Assembly: GCA_950295325.1 (NCBI GenBank)
Contig: OX485803.1
Span: 73,793,554-73,857,553, forward strand
From: Polytrichum commune
Taxonomy: Eukaryota > Streptophyta > Polytrichopsida > Polytrichales > Polytrichaceae
Length of the DNA stretch: 64,000 nt
Reading direction: 5' to 3'
Positions 43,070 to 55,908 of this stretch are shown one piece after another (the first letter of the stretch is position 1; each line of letters opens with the position of its first letter). The notes under the pieces are model-generated. The model made no database searches. It worked only from the letters and a program-made list of their open reading frames with translations, and was not told the DNA's origin. The translations under genes were made by a program, and so were the position numbers.

Positions 43070-43890
43070 ACTCTTCTTATTTGGACACCTATATTTGAGT
43101 GGTAAACAACAAAGCTTGTATGGTCAAGAACAAACACCAAAAAATTACGTGTCTTGATGAGATTGGACTATGTGCTCATAACATAGACATCACTCTAGGT
43201 TCAATAGTGAAAAGAACGGGAGGGCCCCTATTTGATTGTTTAATGAGAAAGAGAATTTTCACCATAACCTCTTACAATGTTTGCAACTCAACTCCAAATT
43301 TGAAACTTGAAATGATTGACAATTGCTAGCTAGATTAGACAACTCCCAATTTGAATCAATGGCCAAAAGTTCATATCAAGGTAAGGAAGCCGAACTAGGT
43401 TATTTATCTTAATCGGACACGTGTATTTGAGTGGTGGGTAGATAGGTGCAAATCTACAAACAAACAATAGAATGACTTGTATTCGAATGACATTGGACTA
43501 CATGTTAAACATTTGTTACCATTCTATGCTCAATAGTCAACATGATTGGGGGTACCTATGTGATCTACTTATGGCTCGTTGTCAGTGGACTTTGTTGATT
43601 CATAACAATTCAAAATTGGCCCCAAAACTTCTAGGATTGATCATGGCTTCTCCATGTACATTTTTGGACACACATAAGATAGGTGTGCATAATTCATTAC
43701 TTATCTTAATCGAACGCATTTATTTGAGTGGTATGTGGTTAGGTAAGAACAAACACTCAAAAAACATGTGCTCAATAGAGATTGGACTACATGCTCAAAA
43801 AGTGTCAACCATTATGAGTTCAATAGTTGATAGAATTAGTGGGACTCTATATGACCATTCAAGGAGCACAAGAATCTTCACTAGTGTTTG
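43070..43890 (-). repeat. Cluster of three inverted family A copies
   Basis: Three successive diverged units. The words TTTGAGTGGT, ACACA or ACAAACA, GATTGGACTA with CATG or GTGCTCA, and TCAATAGT then ATTGG or GAACGG recur at about 43094-43230, 43430-43560 and 43725-43850. They are the reverse complement of the copies at 30.3, 38.3 and 45.2 kb. Confidence 0.6.
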
Positions 43891-43894
43891 GAGA

Positions 43895-44110
43895 AAATTT
43901 TGGGCATAATCAATCAAAATCCTAGTGTTTCCAAGTCCAACCAATTACATATTAGGATCTTTCGGTTTTTCTTTATTCATTTGAGGTGTATTCCTTAGAT
44001 TCCCCTAAAATGATCAGTAATTTCCTTGAATTCTTGAACTTCAACCCGTTATTTTTTTAACTCAACCGATTCATCTGTAACTAGCGGTCAGTTCTCCCCA
44101 TTCATTGATC
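43895..44110 (+). repeat. Segment duplicated from or to intron 2 of 2OG gene B
   Basis: Colinear with 40305-40530: TTTTGGGCATAATC, AAAATCCTAGTGTTTCC or AAGATCCTAGTGTTTCC, AAGTCCAACC or GAGTCCAACC, GATCTTTCGGTTTT, TAGATTCC then CTAAAA, TTCTTGAACTTC or GTCTTGAACTTC, CCGTTATTT or CGGTTATTT, and CTAGCGG. No 2OG exon sequence follows it. Confidence 0.7.
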
Positions 44111-44282
44111 TTCAATTTGGTAGAGGATAAGACATATTCATATGAGCTCCGAAAACTATGAGGAAAGAGGCTTCGTCCTCCATTTTGATTCATTAACCAA
44201 CTTGCACTAACCACGTGCTTCCTATCTTAGGAGAAGTGGGATAGTCAAGAGAAGTAACCATTCAAGTCCCATCTACCTTAAA
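44110..44282 (-). repeat. Family A repeat, partial, inverted
   Basis: Reverse complement reads TTAAGGTAGATGGGACTTGA, then TATCTTAGG or ATAGGAAGCACG, then GTTTTCGGAGCTCATATGAA, matching the beginning of the 30.31 kb copy. Confidence 0.5.
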
Positions 44283-44600
44283 TTTCAACCTCATGAATTC
44301 CAATACACTCTAAGCTCTCTAATATCATGCCTGTGACAACCAAAGTGCATGTGATATTAAGGAAGTCTGCAGTGTTGACATGGATGCATGATATTAGAGG
44401 ATTAGCATAACATATGACATTATGGAATAACACAAAGTCAACATTGCAATAGTGAAAATAATGACAACATGATGCATGTGAGCTCGTGGTTCGAATTTCT
44501 TTGGTGGATGATTTTAATGTCAAAACCCATGATATATGAGGAAAATGTGACAACAAGAGTGACATTCCGGAGGTTAGGGTGTAGTACCCGTAAGGTAGCA
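44283..44600. repeat. Interspersed repeat family B, copy 2
   Basis: Second copy of the 27.6 kb repeat: GACAACCAAAGTGCATGTGA, ACATGGATGCATGATATTAG, GACATTATGGAATAACACAA and a TTCGAATTTCTTTGGTGGAT block are shared in order. Non-coding. Confidence 0.6.
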
Positions 44601-44925
44601 GACCACAAAAAAGAAAAAAGAAAAAAAGGCCCCTTGTGCATTTTGAAAGTTTCACACTTGTCCGTCATGTGTCAAGCTATGTAGACACCAAACAAACGGT
44701 TATTAATATGATTCATGGGCTGCATTCTCCCTGCCATTTCCATTCAACAATCTTCTCCCTGGAAGATCCATATTCGACTTCACTCCCCTGTGTGTCTGAT
44801 GCAGAAACTGCAATTGTGACAATGTTGTGAAGTTTTGAACAATTCTATATGCGTTGCTTGTGCACAAAACAGGTGACAGCCAAAACTGTGTTTCGAGGTG
44901 GAGGTGCCATTGTTGATCTGCAGGG

Positions 44926-47900
44926 ATGAATACTCGAGGTCAAGTTTGGATACTGCTCATCCTCATAATGTTGGTGCCCCGAAATCCACACAAGGAGGCC
45001 ATCAAGGCAGTCCGCAATATCAACTACACAAAGCCTGCCGTAATTAGGGCCGCTAGGTATTCGTCGAGAGTGGTAACCCCCTCCATGCTTCCCAATAAGG
45101 TGAGCCTGTACAATGGTAGACCTATGGTAAGTGTGAGAGTTCAAAGTGACATTCAATGGAACTTCATTGTCCAAATTCTTCAGATTTCATCTAAGGTAGA
45201 CGTGCCTTAGATGGACACTTTTCTCTCTGCGCCCACTTCTTGTAGGTTATGAAACACGCAATCAGTGCAAGATGATTAGCAAATCCAAATTGGGCCGGTA
45301 GCCATTTGCTTCATGATTTCTGGAGCTTATTTGAATGTCTTGTTCACTATCAAAGTAAAGATTCTTGTGCTCATTAGGTGTTCATATAGGTTCCCCAATC
45401 ATGTTGACTATTGAGCCTAGAATGAGTAGGATGTGTTGAGCACGTAGTTCAATCTCTTTTAAACACAAGTCCTTTAGGAGCCAGTTAGAGCCACACTTAA
45501 CCACATACAGGTGTCCAGATTAATGCTGTGTTCAATTTAGACACGTCTGCATCACATAAAATAGTCTGCAGTCAAGGTGATGTGGGCAGAGGGGACTCCA
45601 TCTCTCTCCCTCTGTCTCTGCCCTTAGTTTCTTGGAATAGGTTGCTTGCAACCTATATAAATTTGTCATGTGCAAAATCCCTAGGGAGCGGAGCGAGTAG
45701 GGTTTGCACAGGCCGAGTGGCTGCCCAGCTGTGCGTGTCGTCCTGTTTTCAAGGCTCTTGCAGGGAAACCTAAGGGTTGACCCCCCATGATTGTTTGAGT
45801 TTTCGTGGTAAAAAAGTGAGTAGGTAGAAGGTGAGCAGTAGGGAGGTACACCAGACATCTGATTTACTGTGGCCCACAGTATTCATCATCAACCCACACT
45901 AATTGTCTTGGAATCACTCGTTGTCAATCAGAGAGGGTGTCATATGACACTTGTACACAACAAGTCTCGAAACTACTCTACTTAACATGGCACACCAATT
46001 TGTGCTTTGCATGTACGTACGTGTGCCCTGTATGTTCTATACATGCCCATTCCAAGACCCTTGAAACTTGTAGGCAGCTAGTCATCATGAATTGCAAAGC
46101 TACTTAGAGTTCGTAGCTACAATCTACCTACACAGAAGGTGTTTTGAGATTGGAAGGAAGAAAGGAGAATGTGTCACAGTTCATTTCACAAGCATTTGTG
46201 AAATTACTCCTTTGAGCCAAATTGGAAATTTTTAGTGTGAAGATGAAAATTGAATGCAGATTTTCATGTGTATCACCAAGATGCAATTGATCCATATAAA
46301 CTTAGAGTGAATGGTGCAAAATGCAGGACACACCGTCACCGCCACTGCCTGCAGTGACAACTGATGGAAACATCTCTTATATCAGGGGGACATCCTTGAA
46401 CAATAAATCATCAGTGCAACAATTCCTCTCGCATCTTTCATGCTTCAGGTGCGCCTTATTCATCTGTCTTTATATCATATATTATCCGTCAATGTTAGAT
46501 TGTACCTCTATATGAGACATACATTAATCACATGATCAAGTCATTATAATCTGCCTTGAAAGTATGGTTGTATTAACATGTTTGGTAATTGTTGGTGTAT
46601 GCATAGTGCTTCTGGAGAATGGACCATAGATCCAAACCCCCCACCCAGCTTGTGCAAAGTGAATACCAGCCCTCATCCCTTGTGCACTACCTCAACAGCA
46701 CCTCAAGCGGCATGGCAAGTGCAACAGGTGATTTCCCAAAACATAAAACCTTGGATTTATAAGAAGAGGGAGGGGGGGGGGGGGGGGGGGGCGTGGGTCG
46801 TTGTATGTTTGGTAAAAGAAATTTTGCCTTGATATCTGCTAAACCTTGGGGAGCTTACTTCAAGGTCGGTCCCTCTCTTTTTAGGGTAGAATTCTCTGTC
46901 TTCAACTCTGACCTGAAACAGTGGTTTTAAACCACTCCGTCTTGGATCGGATTCGGAAACTGACATTTCTGCCCAACAAAGAGAGACCATCCTTGAAACT
47001 AAACTCCCCAAGGATAGGCGCATGTCAAGCCCAAAATACTTTTACCTTGGCCCACCAAACTCTGTATTGGAAACGGTGTTCTCGAACATGTGAGACCCTC
47101 ACATGGCCATTGAAATGCATTTTATTTCTAGTTAAGGTCAATTTTGTTTGTCAGCATGTGCAGTTGATGGGCAGCATGGCTTTGGTTGATCTAGGATAGC
47201 AAACGAAACCTAAGTTGGACTTGGAAAACCAATGCATCATGCCCTTTAGTGGCTTATGACCGAGACAAGATCTGCAAGTTAGTTTTCATCCTGTAACAAC
47301 TTTGTTAATTTGAACTGCAATGCATAGTTATAAGTCCAGTAACATGGATTTGATATAAGAGTACTCACCAAGCTCAAGATTATGAAGTAGAGATTGAAAC
47401 CCCCATGATTTAAGCACAGAAGGATGCACTATTTATGAGTTGTACTGACTTTCATAGACAAGGACATGAATTGCATGGAATTGGCAGTCTATTGGCCTTG
47501 ACAGGAAATATCCTCATCCTTGGAGACTCAATAAACTACCAGATTTTTGTGACATTTCTCAACTTCCTAAGAGCAGATTACTCCCATGTTGTGCATAGCG
47601 ACCACGGTTTTGGATCAGAAGAGATTTGTGAGGACATTCTGCAAGAGGGCCGCAAGGTTATGATCGGGTGGGTATGGAATCCTTTTTTAAGGGTCGACAC
47701 AACAGTGCCATATTTGAGGAAATGGAACATCAAGACGTTGATTTTCAACACAGGTGCCAAATTCAAGGAAGATGCGGCATATACCTGGACCATCAAAAAA
47801 TTTGTCAATTTCTTGCAAGTCCGCTACAGTCATGTCTTGGTGATCTTCCGGAACACCCCTCCAGGTATGTTATCAACAAAACTGAAATCATGTCCAGAAA

Positions 47901-48338
47901 TTATTTTTTAATACAAAAGATTTTTTTAAATGGGACAAACACTACAGAATGTTATCTCCAGAGTTCCAAATGTTAATAGCTTACCAAAATCCACATGCTG
48001 TGAACTGAGTGGCAGAAGTTAATACTCATCCCGATTCAGCAAAATTGCAAACTCTTTTCGCAGGCCATATCCACTGTTTGTACTTCCATGAACCACTCGA
48101 AAAACCACAATGGAAGGGAGACCTGATATATCATTGGGGTGAATTTGCAAGACAAAATGAACTGGCAAAGGTTATAGTGCAGAAGGCAAAGTACATCTAT
48201 ATGGATGTGGATACAATGTTGAGCTTAAGACCTGACCAGCATATGAAACCTCCATTTGACTGCTTGCACTATGCAATCCCAGGGCCACTTGATATTGTTT
48301 TTCATATCTTTTATAATATTCTGCTCTTGCTCCATTAA
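44926..48338 (+). CDS. TBL/PC-esterase-like protein, 5 exons, 378 aa
   Basis: GDSL-type PC-esterase of the TRICHOME BIREFRINGENCE-LIKE group. Family members are mostly Golgi type II membrane proteins that O-acetylate cell-wall polysaccharides; the specific acceptor here is unknown. Exons 44926-45099, 46327-46448, 46607-46727, 47420-47864, 48064-48338; junctions are GT-AG and frame is kept throughout. A short N-terminal hydrophobic stretch (VWILLILIMLV, residues about 7-17) is a plausible signal anchor. GDS motif ILGDSINYQ (G174-S176) and DxxH motif DCLHYAIPGPLD (D353, H356) give the esterase residues. The GEWTIDPNPPP segment corresponds to the GxW region of the TBL domain. Exons 1-3 are short and less certain than 4-5. 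Intron 3 contains a MITE and a G20 tract. No neighbour suggests a shared pathway. Confidence 0.8.
45190..45530 (+). repeat. Family A repeat in intron 1 of the TBL gene
   Basis: Words TTAGATGGACACTTTTC, GTAGGTTATGAAACAC, TTTCTGGAGCTTATTTGAAT, CCCCAATCATGTTGACTATT and CTCTTTTAAACACAAGTC are shared in order with copies at 30.3 and 38.3 kb. Partial copies starting with the same TGGACACTT block occur at about 60665-60760 and 61525-61605. Confidence 0.6.
46807..47060. mobile_element. MITE with about 75-bp imperfect TIRs in TBL intron 3
   Basis: The left arm (46807: GTTTGGT, ATTTTG, CCTTGGGGAG, TTCAAGG, GGTCCCTCTC) and the reverse complement of the right arm (from 47060: GTTTGGT, ATTTTG, CCTTGGGGAG, TTTCAAGG, GGTCTCTCTT) share blocks in the same order. 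It lies just after a G20 tract (46772-46791). No target duplication is obvious. Confidence 0.6.
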
Positions 48339-50050
48339 TCAAATCCTCCTTGTCTCCAAGCAAGCATGAGGTAACTTGATCTCTGCAACTTTAACCATAT
48401 CCACAACCAACTCACATCTTCATCAGTGATTGTACACAGCTGACCAGCCAAAGAAAGTGCCCAGAAAAATAACTCAAATTGTGGCAAGACCAGTGCAATG
48501 TACAGGGAGAACTGGCTACTTGTTACAGATGAACCGGTTCAAAATCAAAACTCTAGGAAATGAACTGAACGATATTTTGGAAATTTTTCCTTTTTCAAGT
48601 AAAATTACAAGGAATAATTGAAACATTGCAATGACTACCGTAACCAGTTGACAATGAAGAAGTAAGGATAGCAACCAAGCTGGCTCAAAATCCTCCCCAT
48701 TCACTTGACCATTGTAACACATGGACATTCTCCACTGACCCTCAATGGCAGAAATTAATTTCACGATTCCCATGGTAATTTAGCTCCAGTGAGGATGTCA
48801 TAATTGGACCCTCATATCCATTTAATGGATTTGTCCTTTGTGACTAAGTACTTCAAATTGCAAGAAAAAACATCTACATACAATGGAAGATGTGGTGGTG
48901 GTGGTGAATTTGTTGCCCTACTGCTCCCCACCATTCTTGTCTAATAAACAAATAAGTTTTCAAAGGAAAAGGGCCACAAGTTAAAGATTCTCTTTAAAAT
49001 GTAAAAATAAAAATTGACAAAAGAAAGAGGAAATAAATGTGGAAAGGTGGGGGACTACAAGTGCAAAGGATGGGTATGGTGAGGGGAATCAAGAGGAGGA
49101 GGTGGGCATGGTGGTAGGTTAGGGGCATACATGATGGACACGCACGGGCATGGGGGACATATGGGCATGAACATATGTTTGCATAAGTGTAATGAATTTA
49201 AATTCATCCAAGATATTAATGCATATGCACGAGGTGCAATGGTCTAGGCCAACATAGATCCAACCTAATAAATCACATTGGCACTTGTACACATATGCCT
49301 TCAGGTTTTTGTCACGATATGATCCTTAGAGCAATCAATCTTATGTTAAATTCCTACTTTGCAGCTCTATGATAACTAATGATTTCATTTATATGAAAAG
49401 AAATGGGTTTATTCATTGGTTTTTGGCCCATCCATTGGCTAGCTTTTGAGGCACTTTGAGTGAGGCTGAAGGAGACCTAGCTAGCGATGTTGGATAGTTT
49501 AGAATATGCAAATGCAAGAAGAGGTACTACATGTATACATATGTGGCTACTCAAAAAAATTTGTGGCATGTGTATGTGGCTACATTTTGGCAACATGGAG
49601 CTAGCATGTAGCCCATAGTTCTTAAATTGTTGGTATAAATGTGGCTAATATAATGCAAAGAACATACATATCTAGCTACATGTAAGAATTAGTGTGTTTA
49701 AAAAATTGTTCCACGGTGAAATTTAACCCCAATTTTGCAACCATGCCCTCTGCAGCATGGAATGGCCTGCAAAACCACACATTAGTACAACCCAACCACC
49801 ACCCAAACAAAATTTATAGTAGATCTACATACATTGGATATAGGTCATTGGTTAGTTAGATCTTTACTACAGAGAAAAAATCCACAAAGTAACATGTTGG
49901 ACTTTGTGTAGATTTAATGAGGGAATTTACCAAAAGAAAGGATTCATCCACCAAAACCAAAAACGCACCCAAGTATGGCTACTTCCTAGATTTGTATAGT
50001 TTACCACATGAAATACATTCTTGAGCCTCAGAAAATATGGCCACCATGAT

Positions 50051-50216
50051 CTAAGTTCTATAGCAATGATCACATAATAAATAGGAAGAAATATATTACA
50101 TAAGACCAAGGATATTCAAGCGCCACCAACATTTAAGTTCTATAGTAATGATCACAAAATAAATGGAAAGAATTATAATGTTTGACACCAAGGATATACA
50201 AGCACCACCACCTACA
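50051..50216. repeat. 82-bp tandem duplication
   Basis: TAAGTTCTATAGCAATGATC (50052) recurs as TAAGTTCTATAGTAATGATC (50134); both continue through ACCAAGGATAT and CAAGC then CCACCA. Confidence 0.7.
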
Positions 50217-53200
50217 AAGAGGAGGGAAAGCCATTAAAAACTAAATATTAAGAAGCAAAAAAGAAAATGAACAAGTAATGACAACAACAATCTTTCAAGC
50301 AACAAGCACAAAGCTGAAACCAAAACCCAAATTTTGAAGATTTGCCTTCAAAATTTTAAAAATTGTCGTTGTTGTGACGACATTAGATGCCATTGTATCT
50401 AAATCATTAAGGACCAAGTACGTTGTCAATGGATCAACTACCAACAACAAGTAATATATGGCCACCAACAACAACTAGTCTAGAGTACTAGTAGCGAACA
50501 ACAATAACTAGTGGGCTAATAGATTGGTTAGCATAGTAAGTGCAGTGGTCAACGGCGAAGGGATTGGCCATGATAGTGAGCTTATACACCACCAGTACAT
50601 GAAGGAGGAATGTCGATCGGAACTATTATGAAAATGTGAGCATACACATGAAAATATAAATAAAGGGATCGATGAAACGGATGAGGACATGGGACAATGT
50701 ACGAGTGTATGGTGAGCAATTAAATTTTAAAACAAAAGGACTTGTTGAACCCTAAGATTACTTTTACTAAGTTGTTGGAATAAAATTAATTTAGGTTGTA
50801 GGAGATATCATTGAAGTATTTTCACATGAATGTTGCTGAAAATTTACACGCTCGTAGTCTTTTATATGATAAACGACAAATTTGGTGGTATCATTGAATA
50901 GTATTTTCATGTAGTGCATACCATCAAAGCTCATTAACAAAGGGGTTTTTAATTTTATGGTGAGAATATCATGAATACCATGATAAATATTAATATTCAT
51001 TTTTAAAAAGTCACTTACAACAATCAAAATTATCACTTTTAAAATATGTAATATCTAAGAAATATATGGTCATGTTATTGATAGAGTAGATGATTATGAT
51101 AGAATCTATCTAATAGTTGTAGCCCATCAAAAATTTGTGTATTCATCATTCAAGGCCAATCCAAATTCCAAAAATATCATTAATATAGCGTTTGTAGTAC
51201 GGCATGTAATTCATTATCTCGTAAGCAATATCTATTGACCTCTTGGAAATAAACAAGGATGTACCAACACAAAATTATTATTTGTTGCCGTATTCTGGAT
51301 TTAGTGCCAAAAAACATCGTTAAAGTTAGAATAGTATTCATTCAAAATCAAAGATTCAAAAGACATGATTAATTATTTTTTACAAAGATAAAATATTAAT
51401 AAAAAAATAGTCTATAAAGTTTCATATCTGTCGAAATGTTTGAAATAAAAAATTTACAAAAAAAATTGATCGGATCAATATCTTAAGTTTAGAAATATTC
51501 TATACGGTTGTCAAAGAATTAACAAGGTTGTTTTTTATTTGAGGTAAATTATATAAAATTGGTGGTAAAGCCAAATGAATGTATATTTAAAGATATACTT
51601 GTTTAAAAAACAAATAGGCATGTATACCATAGTTGTTATGTACTTTAGGAAAAAAATATTAAATGTAGGCCTAAAATATCTTCAACTACCGAATATATTT
51701 TTATTCATGGGGTATAATGCTCATTTTGTATTTAAACCCTAGGTTTCCAAGTATGAATGAAAGTTCATTTCTAATGATAAATTCCACGGATGAATAAATT
51801 TCAACATGTGAGTGTAGTCAATAGCCTTCTTGCAAATATCATGGTTTATTCATAATTACTAGGCCGATATTTTTATTGGTTGGTTCATAACAATATTGGT
51901 ATTCTTCTCGAGTTTATTAAAGGCTAGCATTAATCAAATGAATAAATTTATTTATATTGGTTTGAATTATGTAGAACCGGCCTGGATATAGTTAAGACCT
52001 ACTCCCGCGATAAATGATTCATATAATGGCCTTCCCTTGGCCCGCCAAGAGTTTACTTTAATATCATATACTCTAATATCTTATTTTATCCTACGCCAAA
52101 TAACAGGTGTCATTGTCTTATTGATTACTTCTTAATTATGGCGGAGGTATGTCTAGGCTTTGGTGGAATTTCACTCATGATGAGCTACCCCACTTAAGAT
52201 TGAGGGCTTTCCAAAGATATAAAATATTATATATTTTATTTGGCGTGTGCCCGGTCTGGTGATGACGCTCTTATAGTTGCCGCACCTTCAAAAATAACAA
52301 ATATAAAATGAAGTTACGGATAGTTACATTAGTTATTTCATATTCAACTTAAGGAAAAAAAATGTATATTCTTCTAGGATAAAAAAATCCTTGTAGCATG
52401 GGAGGTTAATTAGTGGTACTAAAAATATTTTCATTAGCAGTTTAGTTTTTAGAGTTTTTTTTTTGCAGGTGTCCTCAGAGTCATCGTCTTTCATTGTAGG
52501 TGACCATGTTCGGAAATTTAAATGAGATTTTATTTGTGGGCTTCAGTTTGTGGGCCTCCGAGAAGATTTAGATGATAGATTTGAACGGATGAAGGTCATG
52601 CCGTTCCGTCAATTTTTATATTCTAGCCCCGTTTTTTATCCTTTTCATTTATCTTTTATGTAGTTTTAAGTTTGAATTTGTATTTGTTTTACTCTCTCTT
52701 CTTCATTTCGTAGTCATCGATTTTTTTTAACCTTTGATAATTATCAAGTTTTTGCCTTTAGAACCGGTTTGGATCTTGGGCAATATAAGTTGAGTACTTT
52801 TTTCACTTTTTTTGACATTTTTTCTTACGAAAGTGGTTATACATAGATTAATAAGTAATGTTTTGACATAACCCATTGTAGTTTTCTGGTGGGGTTGTGT
52901 AATCAAACCTAACCGCCATACTACTTGGAAACTTTCCTTTTGATGAGGTAACAATGTATTTGAAAAATAAAAAAATATCCTCAAAAGTGCATGTTAACTT
53001 TCAATGAAAGGACTACTTAGGCAACTCATAATTTTTTTAATAAATAATGGTCAATAAGCTAAATAAGTAAACCTCAAAATTGGGCTTTATATTCATTAAG
53101 TTGTCCTTTGAAACTAGGCAAGGTGGCCCTCTTTTACTTTAATGAGTGGTTTGAAGCATTTAATCTATATGCCGAAGTTCACTTGCCCATACCATTAGTA

Positions 53201-53655
53201 TTTGATTATGTTTAATGTTGTTACCACCCTATCTTGCTCAACACTGATTTTCAATTCTTTGATAATTAGTGTTAGAAGATTTGCTAGAAGATGTGTTGGA
53301 ATTCTATTTTTATCATAGTTATTTTTTTCCTCATATCCTTACTAACACTAAATTCAAACATGTAACAACCACATATTACCATAGTTGATATTTAGTGTTT
53401 GAGTTTACATTTAATGTTACTTACTTTGATAGGGTTATTAATATTTAGTGTATACATTCATATTTAATGTATCAAACACTAAATATCCTATTTAGTGTAG
53501 TAGAAAACTATGGGGGAAAAAAAAAAAAAAAAAAAAAAAAAAACGCAATCGTTTTACCATTGCGGTTCTTTTGACCACCCTGATTTACAGTTGCTAAACG
53601 ACTACATATTTTTCTTTTTTCTTTTTCAGCTTTTTTTTTTTAATTTTGGGGGCGT

Positions 53656-53706
53656 GTAATATACCGTTGGAAAGGTCTTGAAAGTACCTTTCCAACGGTA
53701 TATTAC
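53656..53706. repeat. Perfect 21-bp inverted repeat with 9-base loop
   Basis: The arm GTAATATACCGTTGGAAAGG plus T (53656-53676) pairs exactly with 53686-53706. Pairing can extend outward through GGGCG/CGCCC with a small bulge. A T10 stretch precedes it and an A27 tract lies 110 bases upstream. Confidence 0.85.
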
Positions 53707-55908
53707 AAGCGCCCACATTCCAAACATCTTAGTTGGTAGACCAAAAAAACAAATCTGCACTCGAATTCTTGAGTTCTAAATGTCCCACGTTGTTTGGTGA
53801 AGCATGTGAGAGCTGGTTTAAGGGGTAGGGCAAGGCAAAAATGATATGTCTTATGAATTGTGATATGATCAAGGCACATAGAGGGTAGATTTACCTCTTC
53901 AAGGTTCAACATAGCACATAGATGTTGAAAAGTGTGCGATGTGAGCCCTTACCTAGTGGTGAGGAGTTGTATATGAAGCCTCAAAATAATTCCATCAAAA
54001 ATTTATTAAAACGGCATTTCTCTACAATGGACCCTTGGCTTTTCCTACCAGACCACCTCTCTTGCCTCTCTCACCACAAAACCCGTTGGACCACGTCAAT
54101 GCATTTATTAGGCCTTAAAATTTGTATTTTGGGGACCTCAACCTCCATGATCCTTCTACCATTGTTTCCTTAGTGTAAACCAAAGTGGTCCTAGGACGAG
54201 TTCAAAAGCCAATCAACGCTCTTACAACAACTTGGGACAACTTCCTAATCCAAAGTGTAAATCGGCCCTTAGTGGAGTCATTTTCAAAGTGCGTTCTGGA
54301 GTAGTTAAAGTGGAGATTTTCTTGAAATGGGTCAATATATAGCTAGCCTCCCTTGGAAAAAGGGCCAGGGACAATTGTGAGTACCTTGAATGAAATATTT
54401 ATGGTAATATCAGCATTCACGGGGTGTTTGTGTTTGTGAAAACAAACACAAATTGAAGGTTGAAAACCAGAATTGGGAAGCAATATATTGAGATTAAGTT
54501 GGATCGAGCAACATCCATACAGTTGCTGAGCATTCTATTAACACTACGTAAACATTGGTGAGCAACCTTGGTCACATTATGTGTAGGTTGTGATAGACAT
54601 GAAAGACAGGTGCCAACTAGACACTCCATTGAGACATGATGCACAAATGTATGTCAAGAACGGTTGTAACAACAGAATCCTCTCCACTAAATCCATGTCT
54701 ACCATCTCCATAGCTTGCAAAGACAATTTCATAAATGTAAGCCCACCCCAGAATTTACCGTGTCATTGCAAGCAATCTGACATGGCATGACTTGGTACAT
54801 GCAATTGATAATCCTTAACACTAAACCCTCAATTCCGTCTGGAAATTGAGGCCTTACATCTTATCGTTGCTTAGCAGTGTGACCCAGCATGACATTACAA
54901 CATGCAATCATAAATAATGAACCTTGTTGTGAACACTCGATTGAGGTAGTATATAACACATTGGTTTATGTGTAGAGTTAACCACCCACATGACAGCGGC
55001 AAAAACCACTTCAGACAAAGAAAGGAAACAAAAGAAATGAAATGAAATGAACACTATCTTACGAGGCAGCTGGATTATGTGCCGTGAAACACACTGCCAA
55101 CTTGGCGTGTGTGTTTTACTCTGGAATACATGCAACTTTTTAATACAATGGTGAGGCCACGCAAATAACAAAGGATTCTTTTTTGAAGTGGTTTACAACT
55201 ATGGTTATGCTTCACAAGTGTCAGGATTTAAGTCCTGATTCGAATTCCCATCCTAGAGGACATTATCTCATTGCAAGTGAGTAATCTGACATGGCATGTA
55301 ACAACAACCCCAACAACCTTGAAATACTCATCGTAACGTCAAGAATTATACCGTAACAGAAGTTCTCCTCCCCAATTTTTACATAGACATTGTCAGAATT
55401 GGAGAGGATGTTATCATATCAATGCAAGCGATGGTAGAAATGACTAGGCATGCATGCAATCAAGTAGGTACTCATGATGTCCAGCAAGATATATTGATGA
55501 TGATGGTGTTGGTGGTGGTGGTGGTGGTGGTGAATCCTAACCCTACCGAAGGATTTGTTTGGGTTGCATGCATGCAGCTAAGGCACCTTTAGTTCTCACC
55601 TTGTGAAGTTCTGACATCTGAGAGTGTCTCGTTCTCGTGGCGATGGCGAAGATGTAATTAGGCGGACTGGTCAAGAATCAACGCCTGTTGAGAGACTTCT
55701 GCATATTTTACGGCATTCCATGCAATTAGAGACATCGACCGGAAAACAGAAATTGAAGGGAAGGATGCTAGAGTAGCTATTGTTGCGGAAAGAAGCTCAA
55801 CAGAAACCTGCAGACTCTAGATATATGTGTCTTGTCTTATGAAGTCGGTAAAGCTGGAGAAAGAATGTGTAAGTTGAAATTTGTGTTGCAGCGAGATTAC
55901 TCCTCCTA

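Larger units (their letters stand above)
48339..55908. other. 7.5-kb AT-rich intergenic region; no gene recognised
   Basis: No open frame resembles a protein and no RNA gene is convincing. Visible structures are an 82-bp tandem duplication (about 50051-50216), a cluster of TTTAGTGT/ACACTAAA words (about 53265-53505), a 27-A tract (53517-53543), a perfect 21-bp hairpin (53656-53706) and a GGT microsatellite (55508-55532). Confidence 0.55.

Noticed and set aside
51700-52300. Stretch of different texture that might be organellar DNA
   Set aside because: No plastid or mitochondrial gene, rRNA or tRNA could be recognised in it.
55195-55260. Possible tRNA-like TTCGAAT context after a small stem
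   Set aside because: No cloverleaf with acceptor stem, D-arm and anticodon arm could be drawn.
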